From the NCBI GenBank assembly GCA_019155185.1, contig CM032794.1, positions 12,998,721-13,062,720 on the forward strand: a stretch of 64,000 nucleotides of DNA. The letters run 5' to 3'. Each line of letters starts with the position of its first letter. Positions within the stretch are counted from its first letter, which is position 1. This document shows, piece after piece, positions 39,803 to 52,600 of this stretch. A program made the position numbers and the translations under genes. The stretch is from Beaufortia kweichowensis. Taxonomy: Eukaryota; Chordata; Actinopteri; Cypriniformes; Gastromyzontidae. The notes under the pieces are model-generated. The model was given only the letters and a program-made list of their open reading frames with translations. It was not told the DNA's origin and made no database searches.

Positions 39803-40049
39803 ATGTAAAGAGGAAGAAAAAATAGGATGTACCTGGTGCAAAGTTAAGTAAAATTAAATCGTAAACGACAGAAATAATAATGCAATGTAAAGCAAAATAC
39901 ACATTATTTAAGTAGTAGGATAATGTAATATAAGAACTATGAGATTATATGAATTGTACAGTTTATCTATGTACATCTGATCAGGGCAGGTTAATAGTCT
40001 CTTCTGCTATTGCAGGCAGACACATTTGAAGGTGCTTCAGTTATCCTGT

Positions 40050-40290
40050 TGGGAACTCAAGGAACCTAAAATGTATTGTAAGTGCCTCAAAACTCTTCTT
40101 CTTACAGTGAGGTTAGTAGTGGAACCATTAACAGTCTTGATAGTTCTTGCAAAACATATTGTATATTTAGGCACTTTAAATTCAGTTCCAAAGTTCTCAG
40201 AGAACCACCCTTTGTGGAAAAAGGTGCCTGGAGGTCCTCCTGACGGTTGTGTCGGTGCGGCAATGTGAGGAACCTCAAATAGTTCCTCTT
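40050..40290. repeat. Possible divergent copy of the AACC/GGTT MITE family
   Basis: Contains GTGGAACCATTAACAG, GTTCTCAGAGAACCACC and GAGGAACCTCAAATAGTTCC, a palindromic composition like the other two copies, but no long exact match. Confidence 0.35.
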
Positions 40291-40646
40291 GTTTTTTTTA
40301 TTTTTGCACTATGTCCCTGTCACTGATGTGATATGCTTTTCATACTTTATCCAACATAATTGTGTATGGCCAGGCATATTGTTAAGAAGATTATGTGAAA
40401 ACCATATATTTTAATCTCAACATGCATGACATAATTCTAAGTCAGACATGTGTAAAGCTGTGTCCCTACCATACCTGTCTTTTCACTTGATATTTTGTGC
40501 ATAGTCTCTATTCACATTTTGTCTCAGTCTCATAGGCACTAAAATATTAAACATTAATTTAACTAAACTTGTTTTACATGTTTAAGGCAATGTGATTTTC
40601 TGTTTTGTGTTCCACAGACAAACACACACACCAACTATTTTAATTT

Positions 40647-40652
40647 TTTATT
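40647..40652 (-). terminator. fibin: Candidate polyadenylation signal of fibin
   Basis: AATAAA on the minus strand about 750 bp beyond the stop. A nearer AATAAA (about 41310-41315) gives a 90 bp 3'UTR, so the true end is uncertain. Confidence 0.3.
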
Positions 40653-41402
40653 ACAAAAAGAAATACACATAACTATATCTCAGGAATGGAACTACACATG
40701 TAGAAGGTTTGATGTCCAATATTCCTGCCCGCAGTCATCTTGGTTTGTCAGGGAATATATCATCCCAGATGGTTCTTTTCCCTGTTTTTTCTCAGAGGAC
40801 TACAAGACTATTTAATGCAATGCACAGTCTCATAAAATGAATACATTTAGGCTTTTTCATAAATATAAATGATCACAGTTTAATGTTTTAAAAGCTCATA
40901 ATAAAATATATAGATTTCTTAAGGCACACAATAAAATAAGAGTAAAATGTGCTTTTCCCTCCATGTGTATTTTAGAAAGCAATAATAATAAAATTATTGT
41001 TGTTAGTATAGTTTGCTTATTCCGTTTTCATTTGGAGGGTTGTCTGAATGGTTAAAAAACTATTCCAAATACATGCTTTTGTAATAAACCGAGTATGGGT
41101 ATGAAAGTAAAATTTTACAATGACAATTATATTCCTTTGAAACATTCAAGTAATACCAATGCATAAAACGTTTTTCCATAAAACTGAGTCTAACTAGTCT
41201 AACTCAGCTTTTCGTATGTCTCCTTGTAGAATTTTAACCTCTGTGTTGGTTAGACAGAGATGCCCATGCCCAATGTCCATCGTGTGCGATTGCTGAATTT
41301 TAGCTTTCATTTATTGCACAAAACAGCTGCATCAGTTTCGCCCAATACCCTTCCCGGGAAAGACAAAGCAAGATTTTGGTTGAGAGGGGACACGAGATCC
41401 CT

Positions 41403-42029
41403 CTACACCTTCAGATACTCGTTTTTCAGGCGGCTTAACCGTGTCCCGTGACTCCGGATGATGAGTGACAGTAGCTCATGCTTGTCTTTCAGTCCCAGCG
41501 AGATGTCCAGTGTCTCCTTCAGCACGTCCCGCGTGTGCACGATCATGTTGAGGAAATCGTCGTTGATCTTGTGCTCCTCTTTTAACTCGCTCTCTTGACT
41601 CTGTTTAAATTTCACCTCCAGCTCCAGGAGAGACTTCTCGGAGTTGGAAAACGCCTCACCGATCTGTGTCGTCTCTCGTCTTAGGTATTTCCCATAGCTA
41701 TCCTCCCCGTCCAGGTCAAAGGAAATGCTTTTCCCGATGCCCTCCAGCACCCGCGCCGCGTCCTCGATGTGCCGCTTAATAATGGTAAAATCGTCCCGGA
41801 TCACCGAGTCCTGGTCCTCGTCCAGCGTGCATTTGCGCTCGTCGGTCATTTTGAAAAGCATTTGACATTTCTCGGGGTCGTCGTTTTCCTCATAGTACCC
41901 ATCCGGCACGAAATAGTGATGAAAGGTGCCGTTGGACATCTCCGGTTGCAGAGGTCCCGAGTATATAGCTCCTCCAAAACGCAATAAAACCAAGCATGCT
42001 GCTAGTATGTACAGAGGAGAAGCCATCAT
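41403..42029 (-). CDS. fibin: Fin bud initiation factor homologue, secreted
   Basis: Single-exon gene of 208 residues, close to the 211 of human FIBIN. Fibin is a secreted protein implicated in zebrafish pectoral fin bud initiation downstream of retinoic acid. Start: ATG at 42029 (MMASPLYILAACLVLLRFGG), giving a hydrophobic signal peptide. The upstream in-frame codon at 42035 is TTG. Diagnostic blocks are LQPEMSNGTFHHYFVPDG (with an NGT sequon), YEENDDPEKCQMLF, AARVLEGIGKSISFDLDGE, DSYGKYLRRETTQIG, LKETLDISLG and the C-terminus RSHGTRLSRLKNEYLKV. A heptad-like helical middle is likely. GC content is clearly higher than the surroundings. Fish often have two copies (a and b); I cannot say which this is. 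Confidence 0.95.
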   Translation of the reverse strand: MMASPLYILAACLVLLRFGGAIYSGPLQPEMSNGTFHHYFVPDGYYEENDDPEKCQMLFKMTDERKCTLDEDQDSVIRDDFTIIKRHIEDAARVLEGIGKSISFDLDGEDSYGKYLRRETTQIGEAFSNSEKSLLELEVKFKQSQESELKEEHKINDDFLNMIVHTRDVLKETLDISLGLKDKHELLSLIIRSHGTRLSRLKNEYLKV

Positions 42030-42514
42030 ACCCAACTCTGCCTTATCAAGTCAAAAGTACGTTCAACGCGGTTCTTTAAACAAGCCTTCCCTCTCCAATC
42101 GTACGCATGTCCAGAGCGTAAAATGCCGCGCAATCGCGACACGAAACAGTCAGTTGTATGCGCGCAGCGCTGAATCGCAACTTTCCTCTCCGTTGAACAG
42201 TCACTGTATGTTCGGGAAAATCAACAGAGCAAATAAAAACACACAAACTCTCGCAGTGTCCTTGGTTGTGTCTGTTTCAACATCTGGACTGTTCAGACTG
42301 TGTGCTCGGTTCAGATAATAATACCCCAGGTCCGATTCTCAAATTACAAGCCCGTCACTCCTTCACTTACAAGGCTGCACACATAACTGGCAGCGCACAT
42401 AACAGGGGTTGTCATTAAAGTAGCATGGGTATGTGGGATTTTAGTGCTGTACACGCTATACAATTAGGATTGGCGAGGAAGATGTCCATAAGGTTATGTA
42501 GAGGCTACAGTACA

Positions 42515-42665
42515 AAGAAGTTCCCCAAAGAACCTTTCTGTCAAATTTCTTTCTGTTTCTTTTTTACCTTTTCATAGATAAAAGAGCATTTTTGCACAAA
42601 AACGAACCTTTTGTAAAACATAAAATGTTCTTTGCATGGACATTAAAGTTTTTTTACTGTATCTA
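42515..42665. repeat. MITE fragment, same family as at 23580
   Basis: Holds AAGAACCTTTCTGTCAAA and GAACCTTTTGTAAAACA followed by TAAAATGTTCTTTGCATGGA. Lies about 500 bp upstream of the fibin start. Confidence 0.5.
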
Positions 42666-43947
42666 ACCATTCAGTTTTTCTGTGACGTTATTTTTAAGAA
42701 TGTACTCCTTATTTATTAAAGACATAGAGTTGGCTTTAGTTGTACACAGTCACAGTCGAGTAGAAACAATTTATCCAATCTTTATATATTTAAAATGACA
42801 GAAAAAACTAAAATCAAGAAAAATAAAAATATAGACATTTTCTTTGCAAGACTTCCGAAAGGCTTGAAGCAATGAATTTTTTTATTTTGTAATGATATTT
42901 TAAAAATGTCTAAGTAACAAGAGCAGCATGAGACATAAAAGGGCCATTCCATAAACTGTCTTATTCAACTTACTGAAGACAAAGGCAGATACTGCAGATG
43001 GCCACTCTGCATGCTTGTCTTTTCAATTTGTCGTGGAGGTGTGGTTGACAGGCCTTTGTAAAGACGGTGCTCTCTTTATACTGGAAGGCTTCACTCCCAG
43101 AGACAGAGCTCTTCACTCCCAGCTCCATATGACAATTACCTAAAGAGGATTGCTGAGTGATGACAAAAGGTCGTGACAGAGCGTGAGACTGAGCAGGAGC
43201 TGTTCAGCGTCAGCATCAGGATCTTACTCTTTCCTGTGAGGGCCCCTGTTGACCCTTCAAGTCAGTCATTTAGATTGAACACACACAATACACTTACTGT
43301 TACTGTATCTACAGTGCTCTGTGTGAATAGTAATCACATCCACTTTGATAGAGCCCAAGGCATTAATGAACGGCACATTTCAAGAAAAACAAAAGAACAA
43401 GACTTTCTGGAAAATGTTACGAAATCGCTGATGTCATATATGATGTATGAAGATGGATTTTCTCTTTTCCAAGACTTGGATCGCAGAGGTTCACATCACA
43501 GCATTGGTCATGGAAAGCCTTGTTTGGTCAGACTTGTTGGATTTACAACAGCCTTTCATCATTTTTATAGCCACTGCCAGTCTGCTTTCATTTTACCATA
43601 TGGTGCTTAAGCAAACACATACAGTATATCCATACACTAGTAGACACAAGAACCCACCCCATGCAACATGCACCTTTCAAGACTTTTAACATTTGCTGTT
43701 TTACAACATTAAATACTTGGCAAATAGTCTTTCAGTCTGGAATGTGAGAACATGAAGTAACAGGGAATGCCTGTTAGCTGCAGGGATGTGTCCTTATTAC
43801 GCAGGTTTATTTGTCCTACCATTTAATTGATAGAGGCAGTGTTCTCTTTAGAATAATAGCTCTCCCTCAACCCTCCTGTAAAAATCAATACAGATGCAGA
43901 ACAGGACACAAGCCAGAGTGAAGGATAAAAGCAAGCTTATCTGAGTA

Positions 43948-43952
43948 TGTGC

Positions 43953-43993
<41 letters not shown>
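43948..43993. repeat. Compound (GT)n(GA)n microsatellite
   Basis: About 10 GT units run directly into about 13 GA units. Confidence 0.9.
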
Positions 43994-46900
43994 TCTTGTT
44001 TTCCACCACAGTGGAAGTTGTTCCATCAGAATCCATTCTTTATAGAGTACTCTCATTTTTATGGTCTTAACTACCTCCTCGCAGACACCATATACCCCTT
44101 TGAACCTGGTTCCCCCAATGTTCCTCCCACAGATATCCACTACAAGGGGGCTGGCTCTCTCTCTCCACATTTAGCCCGTCTCCTAAACCCCAGTGGATGG
44201 AACGATGCCAGTTCAAAGAGAACTTCCCCCTCTCTTGCCCTGCTAATCATTTTAATAACAGGGGTACATAAGTAACATTGGCTTACTGACTTTTTTCTTA
44301 GTTTTTGAACGTTAGGATGTTAGACAACATAAGCTACATATTGTGTAAAATTAACACACTGCCCAAACAGTGGCTAAAGATTGTGTTTTAAGCTGCACAC
44401 CGCTGCCAAGCTTTTCATTGGCAGGATGCATCATACACACTACTGAAGTCATCATGGCACCCTTGGGCCGCCTCATGAATAAATGAAGGCTGCACATAGT
44501 TCCTTTGTGGTTAGACTGAATTCATGCCTTCATCTTGGCAAGGACAAAATGGGCACTGATTTAAATGCCACAAACCGTGCGTGAACCGAAACGGTTGGCC
44601 AGTTGTAATCTTTGAGGGAAGAATTATGAAAGAACAGTTGTTTCAACATTAAGCCATGGTATGTTCCACTGAGCAAAAAGACTCAATTACTAAAGCTTTT
44701 GAAAAAGATGGTCATAAAAGTTACAGATGCTTGAGAAACACAGCCAGTGGGGCCGTGAAACACGTCATGTTCCTCAGAATCCATTACAATACAAGTGACA
44801 AGACAGCGACATACAAACAGTGGCTAGCATGCATTAACATTGTAATTTCATGTGTCATCTCATATTTGTAAAGCATTTCTTTCTCAAAAACATTATATAA
44901 ATATTGTTTTGTATTATTGGATTATATTAGATTATACTGGCCCTCAGTTCAACCTTGTAAACACATGTCCACATGTGTGCATTATTATAATGCGCATGTA
45001 TTATAAACATGCCTGTAATCTCTCTGGTATTTAATCTGTCTATCCACACACTGTTACTGGGGTGGAAACCCTAAATGAGGGCCAGATGGCAGAATGGGAG
45101 GTGAAAAAGCTGTCACTGTCCCACTCTGAAATCATAACATGAATATAAATCAACTATCAACAGGTGCATTGATCCAGAGGAAACACGCTTGATTAGCTTA
45201 GACAAGCATGAAGGCTTTCAAATCTCTTCTGGTTAAAAGCTCCCTAATGCATCAGAAGGCTAATGAGCGCTTTGGTCCTTTTACGTTTTTTCTTTATCAC
45301 ATACACATCTTCCAGGAACATAGTCCAATGGTGACCTAACACTAGCCTTTCTGATAGCTACAGTACTCCACTGCCCAGCTCCATAAACCTCTGGATTTAC
45401 AAGTCCATGTATTTAAAAAAAACCTTATGACACAATTCTGGGAGCCATGATATTCCCTGAAGGTAAGTTAATCAGTAAGTTAATCAAATGAATCAGTAGA
45501 AACTAAAACCAAATCATTATTAGAATTTATTTGTATTTAATGATGGCGTAACTAAGATTGCTACTGGTAAAGAACTACCACAGTTTTAAGTCAGTTAAAA
45601 ATTTTCATGACAAATGGGCTAAGAAAGAAATTAATAAGCAGGAGAAAATGTGTTTGCAAAACTGAGACATGATATATCTAATGTTATACAGATCTGCTTC
45701 ACCACACAGTGATCAGACTGTGGGGAGAATCTAAGGAATTGGAGTTGTTTGTTGAAAATGTGCTGAAGAGATTTTCCATCTGTTTTGTGGAAAACTGCTT
45801 CCCTCACAATCCCTTTATTCATTTATACATTTACCATATGGAAACATTCCAGAGTTGAATGTACACACAATATAAAGTCCTGCAAAAAGACAACTTCTTT
45901 TCTCAGTCAAACATTTAGATAGATTTAGATACATAGTATGGACAGTATTGGTCCAATATTACACAGGTAGGGTAGGTAAGTCATTCACATTGAGTTTTAC
46001 ATGCATTTAGTGTGTGATTGAATGTATGTGTATGATTCTAAGTACCTTGGTCTTCATTCACAGTATGAAAAAATGATTGTGTTACGCTCATTCCCGTAAG
46101 AAACTAATAGAAAAAAACCCTTTTAGGTGCTAGAAGGGCTTACATCACATAGTTTCTAAACAAGAAATAAATAAACAACAATAAAAGAATGAACAGATGT
46201 ACCTCTTCGCTGTCATTTGGTAAAATCCTGAAGTGCTTTTACCGCATTAATGAGATTGGAGGATGTTTGTGTTTAGAAACAAGCACCAAATCTAATGACA
46301 CACACATGTGGACCTGGAAAAATGACTGTATGCTGTTTCTTAAATTTTGCCTCTCATTTATTCATTAATCCATGATAATTTAGTTTAGTATTTTGGATGT
46401 AGAAGAGGAAAGGCAATTACAATTATTGAATTTATTAGAGAGTGAACAAAACACAAAACAGCATTCAGACGGTTCTCTAACATTTTCCAGCTTCAACAGA
46501 CAGAAACAGTTCAGATGTGCAGTAGCAGTATAATTTTGATTAAATGTTTCAGTGTCTCAAAACAGGTCAGTATACAAATACTTTTCCTCAGGTGATGTTT
46601 TATCTGTATTTCATCTATCATTTGCACAATTGTGGTTTTAAATTCTGTGATAGTCAAATAAACTTAACAATTTAACAGCAATTTAACAACAATTTAACAG
46701 GTAATTCAGCTTATAATTCTGTTTCCCTGTAAATACTTCAAGTGTTTGTAAAGGTTTAAACTAAGTGGGTGTGCAGGTTTGTGAGCTATTTGTCAGTGAG
46801 AAGCATAGCAAAGACTGCAGTCATTATTCACTAACTCTACAGGGACGATTCCGGGTGTACACTGTCGTAACGAATGGAAAAAAAGTGCTCAAAGTGCTTA

Positions 46901-47922
46901 AGAAAGAGAGATGTGCCGTGTTCCGTTGTGTATGGCATCTTAATAAGTAAGAAAAAAACTAGAGGTAAAACTGACACTGAAATGATGTGAGATTAAAAAA
47001 ACGATAGTGACAGAAGAAACCAAAACCAACACAAATTTGAGTAAGACAGTAAATGATGATCTGTCTGGCAGAACTGATATTTTCCGTGGTTTTTTTTGCA
47101 CACAGGAGGGCCCTCTGTGCGCCATTCATCACCTTGAGCTGTGGAAAATGGAAAAATGAATAGGGGAGTGCTTATTAGTATTACATAAGCTCTATTTATT
47201 TATTAATGTATTAATATTGTAGGCATAAATTATTATTAAATAATGATTTGTATCTCTTTCAAAGTTGTAAACTTAAGGTACAACTTTAAAATACCCTATT
47301 TATGTTACATAAAATAATTAAAGACATTAGATTTTTACCAAAAGTGTATTTCTTTATACACTATCTATCTTTTGCATTTTCATTTGTTTCATTTGCAAAT
47401 AATAATTTATACTAGAAAAATCTATAAATAAATAAGACATAAAATGCGATGCCGTGGCAACAAGCCATGATCTCACCATAACAACAAACAGAAGTAAGTG
47501 CTGTCAAGGAGACTAATGTCAAAACAGTTTGATTATCAGCATGTTGTTGTGTTGCCTTACAGTTGGAACATGTGTTAAACATCTCACTTGGACACGTTTT
47601 AGATTGCGTTCCCCTGTTCCTAAGATGTAATTGTATTGAATATCATAGGCATGACTGTGAACTTATTTCCACATGGCAGTTATAGATGCCATAACTTGCT
47701 TAATGTCCACTCTGTCATTTGTCCGTTTTTGACTCCTCTAAAAAAAAGAATCATTTAGTTTGATTAAAATGTAATCCTCTAAAGTATGTCATATGTGTGT
47801 CCGTAAAAGCAGAGAATAAATATTTTTTTTCTTCCCTACATAATATTAGACTTGTTCCCTATATTTAGTTACTTATCACCTTTATTAAATCAATGATGTG
47901 GTTTAATTTAATCAAACTAAAT

Positions 47923-47926
<4 letters not shown>

Positions 47927-48016
<90 letters not shown>
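47927..48016. repeat. Long uninterrupted (GA)n tract
   Basis: About 45 GA units without interruption, the longest simple repeat in the window, in the fibin-muc15 intergenic region. Confidence 0.95.
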
Positions 48017-48019
<3 letters not shown>

Positions 48020-49589
48020 TATGCTTCCAAGACAAGTGAGAGGAACGTGAAAGAAACGGACAGAGAATGAGATAAATGTTAGTTATGTTTTCTAAAACTG
48101 TCTTTGGTAAGAGATGATCAGAAATGATTAATTTTCTAGCCTAAACACTTTTTTAAATGTTTTTAAACACGTAACATTTTAAAGATTCACACACATTGCT
48201 TTAAGGTCAACAGCCATTAGCAGAAGAATCAGAGGGCTGAGATGAGAATATTAGCCAACATCAATATTTACCCTTTAAGTTTTAATAAAAAAGGGTTGAG
48301 GTGACTTTATTAAAAAAATAAATTGGGTGTTGGAGGCATGATATGTTTATAAGGTTCATTGGTTTTCCTAAAGTGTTGTATTAAACAGTCCTAAAAGATA
48401 AACAGTAGAAAAAATACTGTGATTATTAAACCGTGTGATTAAATAAGGGTCCTTAAAGCATGATCTGTGGATAGATGTGAGGATTCAATTCCAATAAGTG
48501 TTGTAACAGGCAGTATACTGTAAATAACTTTATCCCGAGGCCTCGTGAGAAACAAAAAGTATTTTCTTTTAGAAGCTTACCGTGGCTGACAATATGACCT
48601 CACCACTCGCATTTCAGGCATTATTATGCCATTTCACACCGTGAAAATGTAACATTGCTGACCTAATGGTGGCAGAGCACAACACCTCAACAGAGATAAG
48701 TGGATTAAAAAATCTGAGATTAAAAGTGAAACTTTATGCTTGTAAAAGGCCATTTAAAGCATCGCGCTATGAAGAGGTCATGGAGGATTATACATTCTGA
48801 GTCACTTTGGATCCAGTCAATAATCTCCTGCTGACCAGAACAGGAGGAAATAAAAACACATAGTGATGTCAGCATTACAAAGTGTTTGAACGAGGCAATT
48901 ATGCAGTAATGCCATGTTCATTTAAACTGGCATGGCAAACAGAGCATTTGGATCTAGACAGAGGTTAGAGAAAAGGAAATAAAAGAAAACACACATTAAT
49001 ATGTGTTTTCAAAGTATTCAAACGTGCAAACGGTTCGAGGCCACAGGGACTCTTCATATTCTAACACACACACATGCCTTCCATATGCAGTAAGTGTTGG
49101 GAGAGCTGAAGTAGTTGGCAGGGATCCATACTGGGCCAGGTTTGAGCCCACGCTGAACCTGGTCTTGCTGGTGAAGTGATGGCTGGATCACACTCAACAG
49201 CAATAACTGTGGTGGCATTAAACCTCCGTGCATGTGCCAGGAGCTTTGCAGCAGAAGCAGCTCTGTCTCACAACGTCTGCGTCCATAAATGCCCTCATTG
49301 TGCCCAAAACACGGCCAGACAGTGACAGTGAGCAAATCACACCATGTCCTTCCACCCGGTGGCAGAAAATAGCTAGCATGAGGAACTGATGAAATAAACA
49401 GAAAATGTTTACACAACGTTACTGCTAACGTCTACTGCTGGTTGGTTAAGTACTCAAGTGTTCACAGTGGAATTAATATTTAACATGTCAGCGCTGGACT
49501 GTCTCGGACAAAAAATACATTTAGGGGTTTAAAAGAAAAATTTAAGTTACTTTTGTCAGTTTTCTTATGTATTTTTTGGAATGTAGTCT

Positions 49590-49682
49590 AACATTTACAT
49601 TTACATTAGTTCCTTACAATACATTCAAGCTATACAATTGATCAGCATGTGTGTTCCCTTGGAATTGAACCTATGACCTTTA
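49590..49682 (-). repeat. SINE remnant, reverse orientation, with tRNA-like B-box trace
   Basis: Repeated ACATTTAC units, then CCTTACAATACATTCAAGC, then CCTTGGAATTGAACCTATGA, whose complement resembles a tRNA B box. Degraded; not a tRNA gene. Confidence 0.5.
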
Positions 49683-52600
49683 AACTGCCTTTGAACTTTA
49701 AATTTATAGTGTATTCCTTGTATACATTTTCTCAGTTTTTGTATTCCAAGGAAAGCAAACCTTCGATTTGGTGGTTGTTAATGCCATAAACTGCTATAAT
49801 GAGATATAACTAGGAAGACTCTATAACTATTTTATGTCAAACATGTACAGAGCAGTGATGTTATTTTGGCCTCCTGTGAGCTGTGACTAACACAGCAGCT
49901 TCTGACAACTTTTAATCAAAGCCCTGGATGATAAAACTAAACTCATCAGAGCTCATTTCTTTTTAATTAAATTCCACATTCCTCACAAATGAACTAAGAG
50001 GTAGTGTCAAAGCTTTTAAAATATCTGTCGCGTTTTATTAAAATGCATCTGACAGTAAGATTTTCATTTCAGTCTGTAGCATTTGTGTGTGTGTCTGCGT
50101 TTGATTAAAAAGCAATTCATATTACATTGCACAAACTGGCATGATTTGTAAGAATGACTGTCCTGGCAGCTGTGAATTATGTGTCAATGCAGAAAGGAAA
50201 AGAACAGCAAATCTTTTAAAGATGCCATCATTCATGGTGTCTCTGATCAATAGCATATGCACTATGAATGATGATACAAACTATGAGACAACAAACTACA
50301 AACTATTAAAAACTATTTAATTTATAAGTACAACACAATTGATATTTGATGAACTTTGCTTGTAAGTGTAGTCAGGGCTACAAGCTTTCAAATGTTGTTG
50401 TACTGATGGAACTACAGATAACACAAATTTAACATGTAGCTGCATGAAAATGACTATAGGGATGTTTAAATCTACTAATAATCTTCAATCAAAACTGACC
50501 ATGTAGTGATGTACAGTTACTTACACCTAATGCATTTTGTCCAAACAAAGTCTGCAATTTGACATCGCTTCTGTGATCTAACACTGTGAGACAGGATGAT
50601 AGATGAATATTTAAATGAAAGCAAATCAAGCCCTTTGTGAATAGAAAAATGCAAAAGTATTCCAAGTACTTTCTTTCCCAGGTCCCGCTATAGTGTCTGT
50701 ATGTGTTAATGTAATTATTAATAATTGTCATTCATTTCACTAATAACAATGTTTTGTGTTACCTGTAAAGTTTGCATCTATAATTGTGTGAGTGTGTGTT
50801 ATGTTGTAATTGAGAGAATACAGCTGAAAACAAACTCGCAGGGGAAACAGATGAAGAAATATATCCAAGTGACCTAGTTTCTCTGAGGGTTTTTTAATAA
50901 AAAAATTCAGATTGTTGATCTTCACAGAGTGATATCTCACTTTCGCTTCATCTAAGCTGCAGCAGTCTCCAAGTGTTTCTGTAAATGTTTGAAAAATCTC
51001 ACAGGGCATACATCATCACTGAAACATCAGTGAAGCAGGATGCTGAGCTCATGTCTGAGGAAGGTCTCTCTGTCTTATTATCTCCCTCTGACTTTCCTCC
51101 AAATCTGGAAGCATTTTACGTCTGGATTCTATCTCTCTTTTACTTTATCCCTTTAATTTACTTTAATTCTGCCAGACTCTCTACCTCGTTCTCTCTGTTG
51201 GCCTGCAGTCACATGTGCCCAGGGGGTGGTGAGCAGTTGTTATTTTCAGCACTAAAGGCTGTTCTTAGTCTCAATCACTCAACAGTGAAGCTGTAGAATG
51301 TGTTTTCCTAGATCTGTTTTCCATGGAATTAATACTTTTCTAAAACCATATCCATGTGTTCAACGTGTCTGGTTAATGTCGCTGACAGCATTGTAATTCA
51401 AAATCATTGTTGCTGTACCTGGCAGACATGCAGGTCAGCGCTTTATTGATTTAAGTTTCAGAGAATGCGAAAATTGCCTACCAGAGGTATTAATGTAACC
51501 TGAAATTTTGACACAAGTAGCCACTGATCATGTTGTGCTGTTTTGTACTCTGTTCTAAGAGAAAAGTCTTTGCTATAAACCAGACTGTTGTGATCGTTTG
51601 CACTTGTTAATTCCAAACTAAAGTAGCAGACACATTATAGTCCTTCATCTCAGATGGTCTTTGAGTAGGCGGCCAAACTCCACTGCCACATATTTTCAGG
51701 GTTTATGTAATACTGTGATAAACGAAAAAGCAGCTGCTTAAACGGTTGAAAAAACTAAAGGAAAGAGAAAAGAAAAAGAGGAGAAAAGAAAAGGCCCGTG
51801 GTTATGGGTTTTGATGAATGGCCAGCAAGATTCCAGCTGTAACACACCTTTGTATATCATTCTGTTCTCCTCTAAACACGTGTTGGGCAAGAGTGTGTCT
51901 GAGGTTCACTTCACAACCCTTCACATGCTCTGATCATTTTAGATACACAAACTCTCCATGTATGTGTAGTGCAGCGATTCATATATTAAAACCATTTTTC
52001 CTTTTTATATTTTGTGAATATGTTGGTGGTTTGGCTAAGGTAAAACACATGCATCTTAACATTGTTTCTCCTAACCCCCCGGGACAATGTATTTGAGAAT
52101 CTGCCTGCAAATATTACTGTAAATGTCTTATTTGTGTCATTAACACAGAATGACATGATCGTGTAGAACCAAATCCTGCATGGTCCATGGCATCTCACGC
52201 AAGAAAAATAAATTAATCTCAGCTAATTCTAGCCGTTTATTCCAAAACTTGCAAAAGACATAAAGGTAAATAAAATGTTTTAATGCCATTTCAGTACCAT
52301 TGATATAAAATTTATAGAATATAAATTTATAAAACATTTTACATTTCAGGAACATTGCCCTCCTAAAGTCCTGTTTTAAATATTTTCTTTTTAATTACTT
52401 CCATGAATACTATTACCACGGAGGAAAGCAGCTAGATTGTTAACAATCCTAAGGGAATGTTTGTCCCATGTCTTTGTTGTGATTAAAACTGTTTGGTTTT
52501 CTTCTTTCAGCATCATAAATAATTACTCTAGGAAAATCATGTTTGTTCCCCTTCAGTTATCAGAGTCATATTTTATGTATCACTGTGGTAATTCATAATA

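Larger units (their letters stand above)
39400..40620. other. Intergenic between bbox1 promoter and fibin 3' end
   Basis: Holds a CT microsatellite and a MITE-like fragment (about 40050-40290). No coding sequence recognised. Confidence 0.5.

Noticed and set aside
41926..42318. 130-codon open frame antisense to the fibin start
   Set aside because: It is the shadow of fibin's signal-peptide region extended into the GC-rich promoter.
43173..43610. 145-codon plus-strand open frame
   Set aside because: No signal peptide, domain or family resemblance; low-complexity neighbours; no splice context.
49054..49416. 120-codon minus-strand open frame with higher GC, between fibin and muc15
   Set aside because: No recognisable family. 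A weak resemblance to a sodium-solute symporter segment does not hold beyond a few residues and is on the wrong strand for slc5a12.
49640..49682. tRNA-like B-box sequence
   Set aside because: Only the B-box trace of a degraded SINE; no acceptor stem or A box, so not a tRNA gene.
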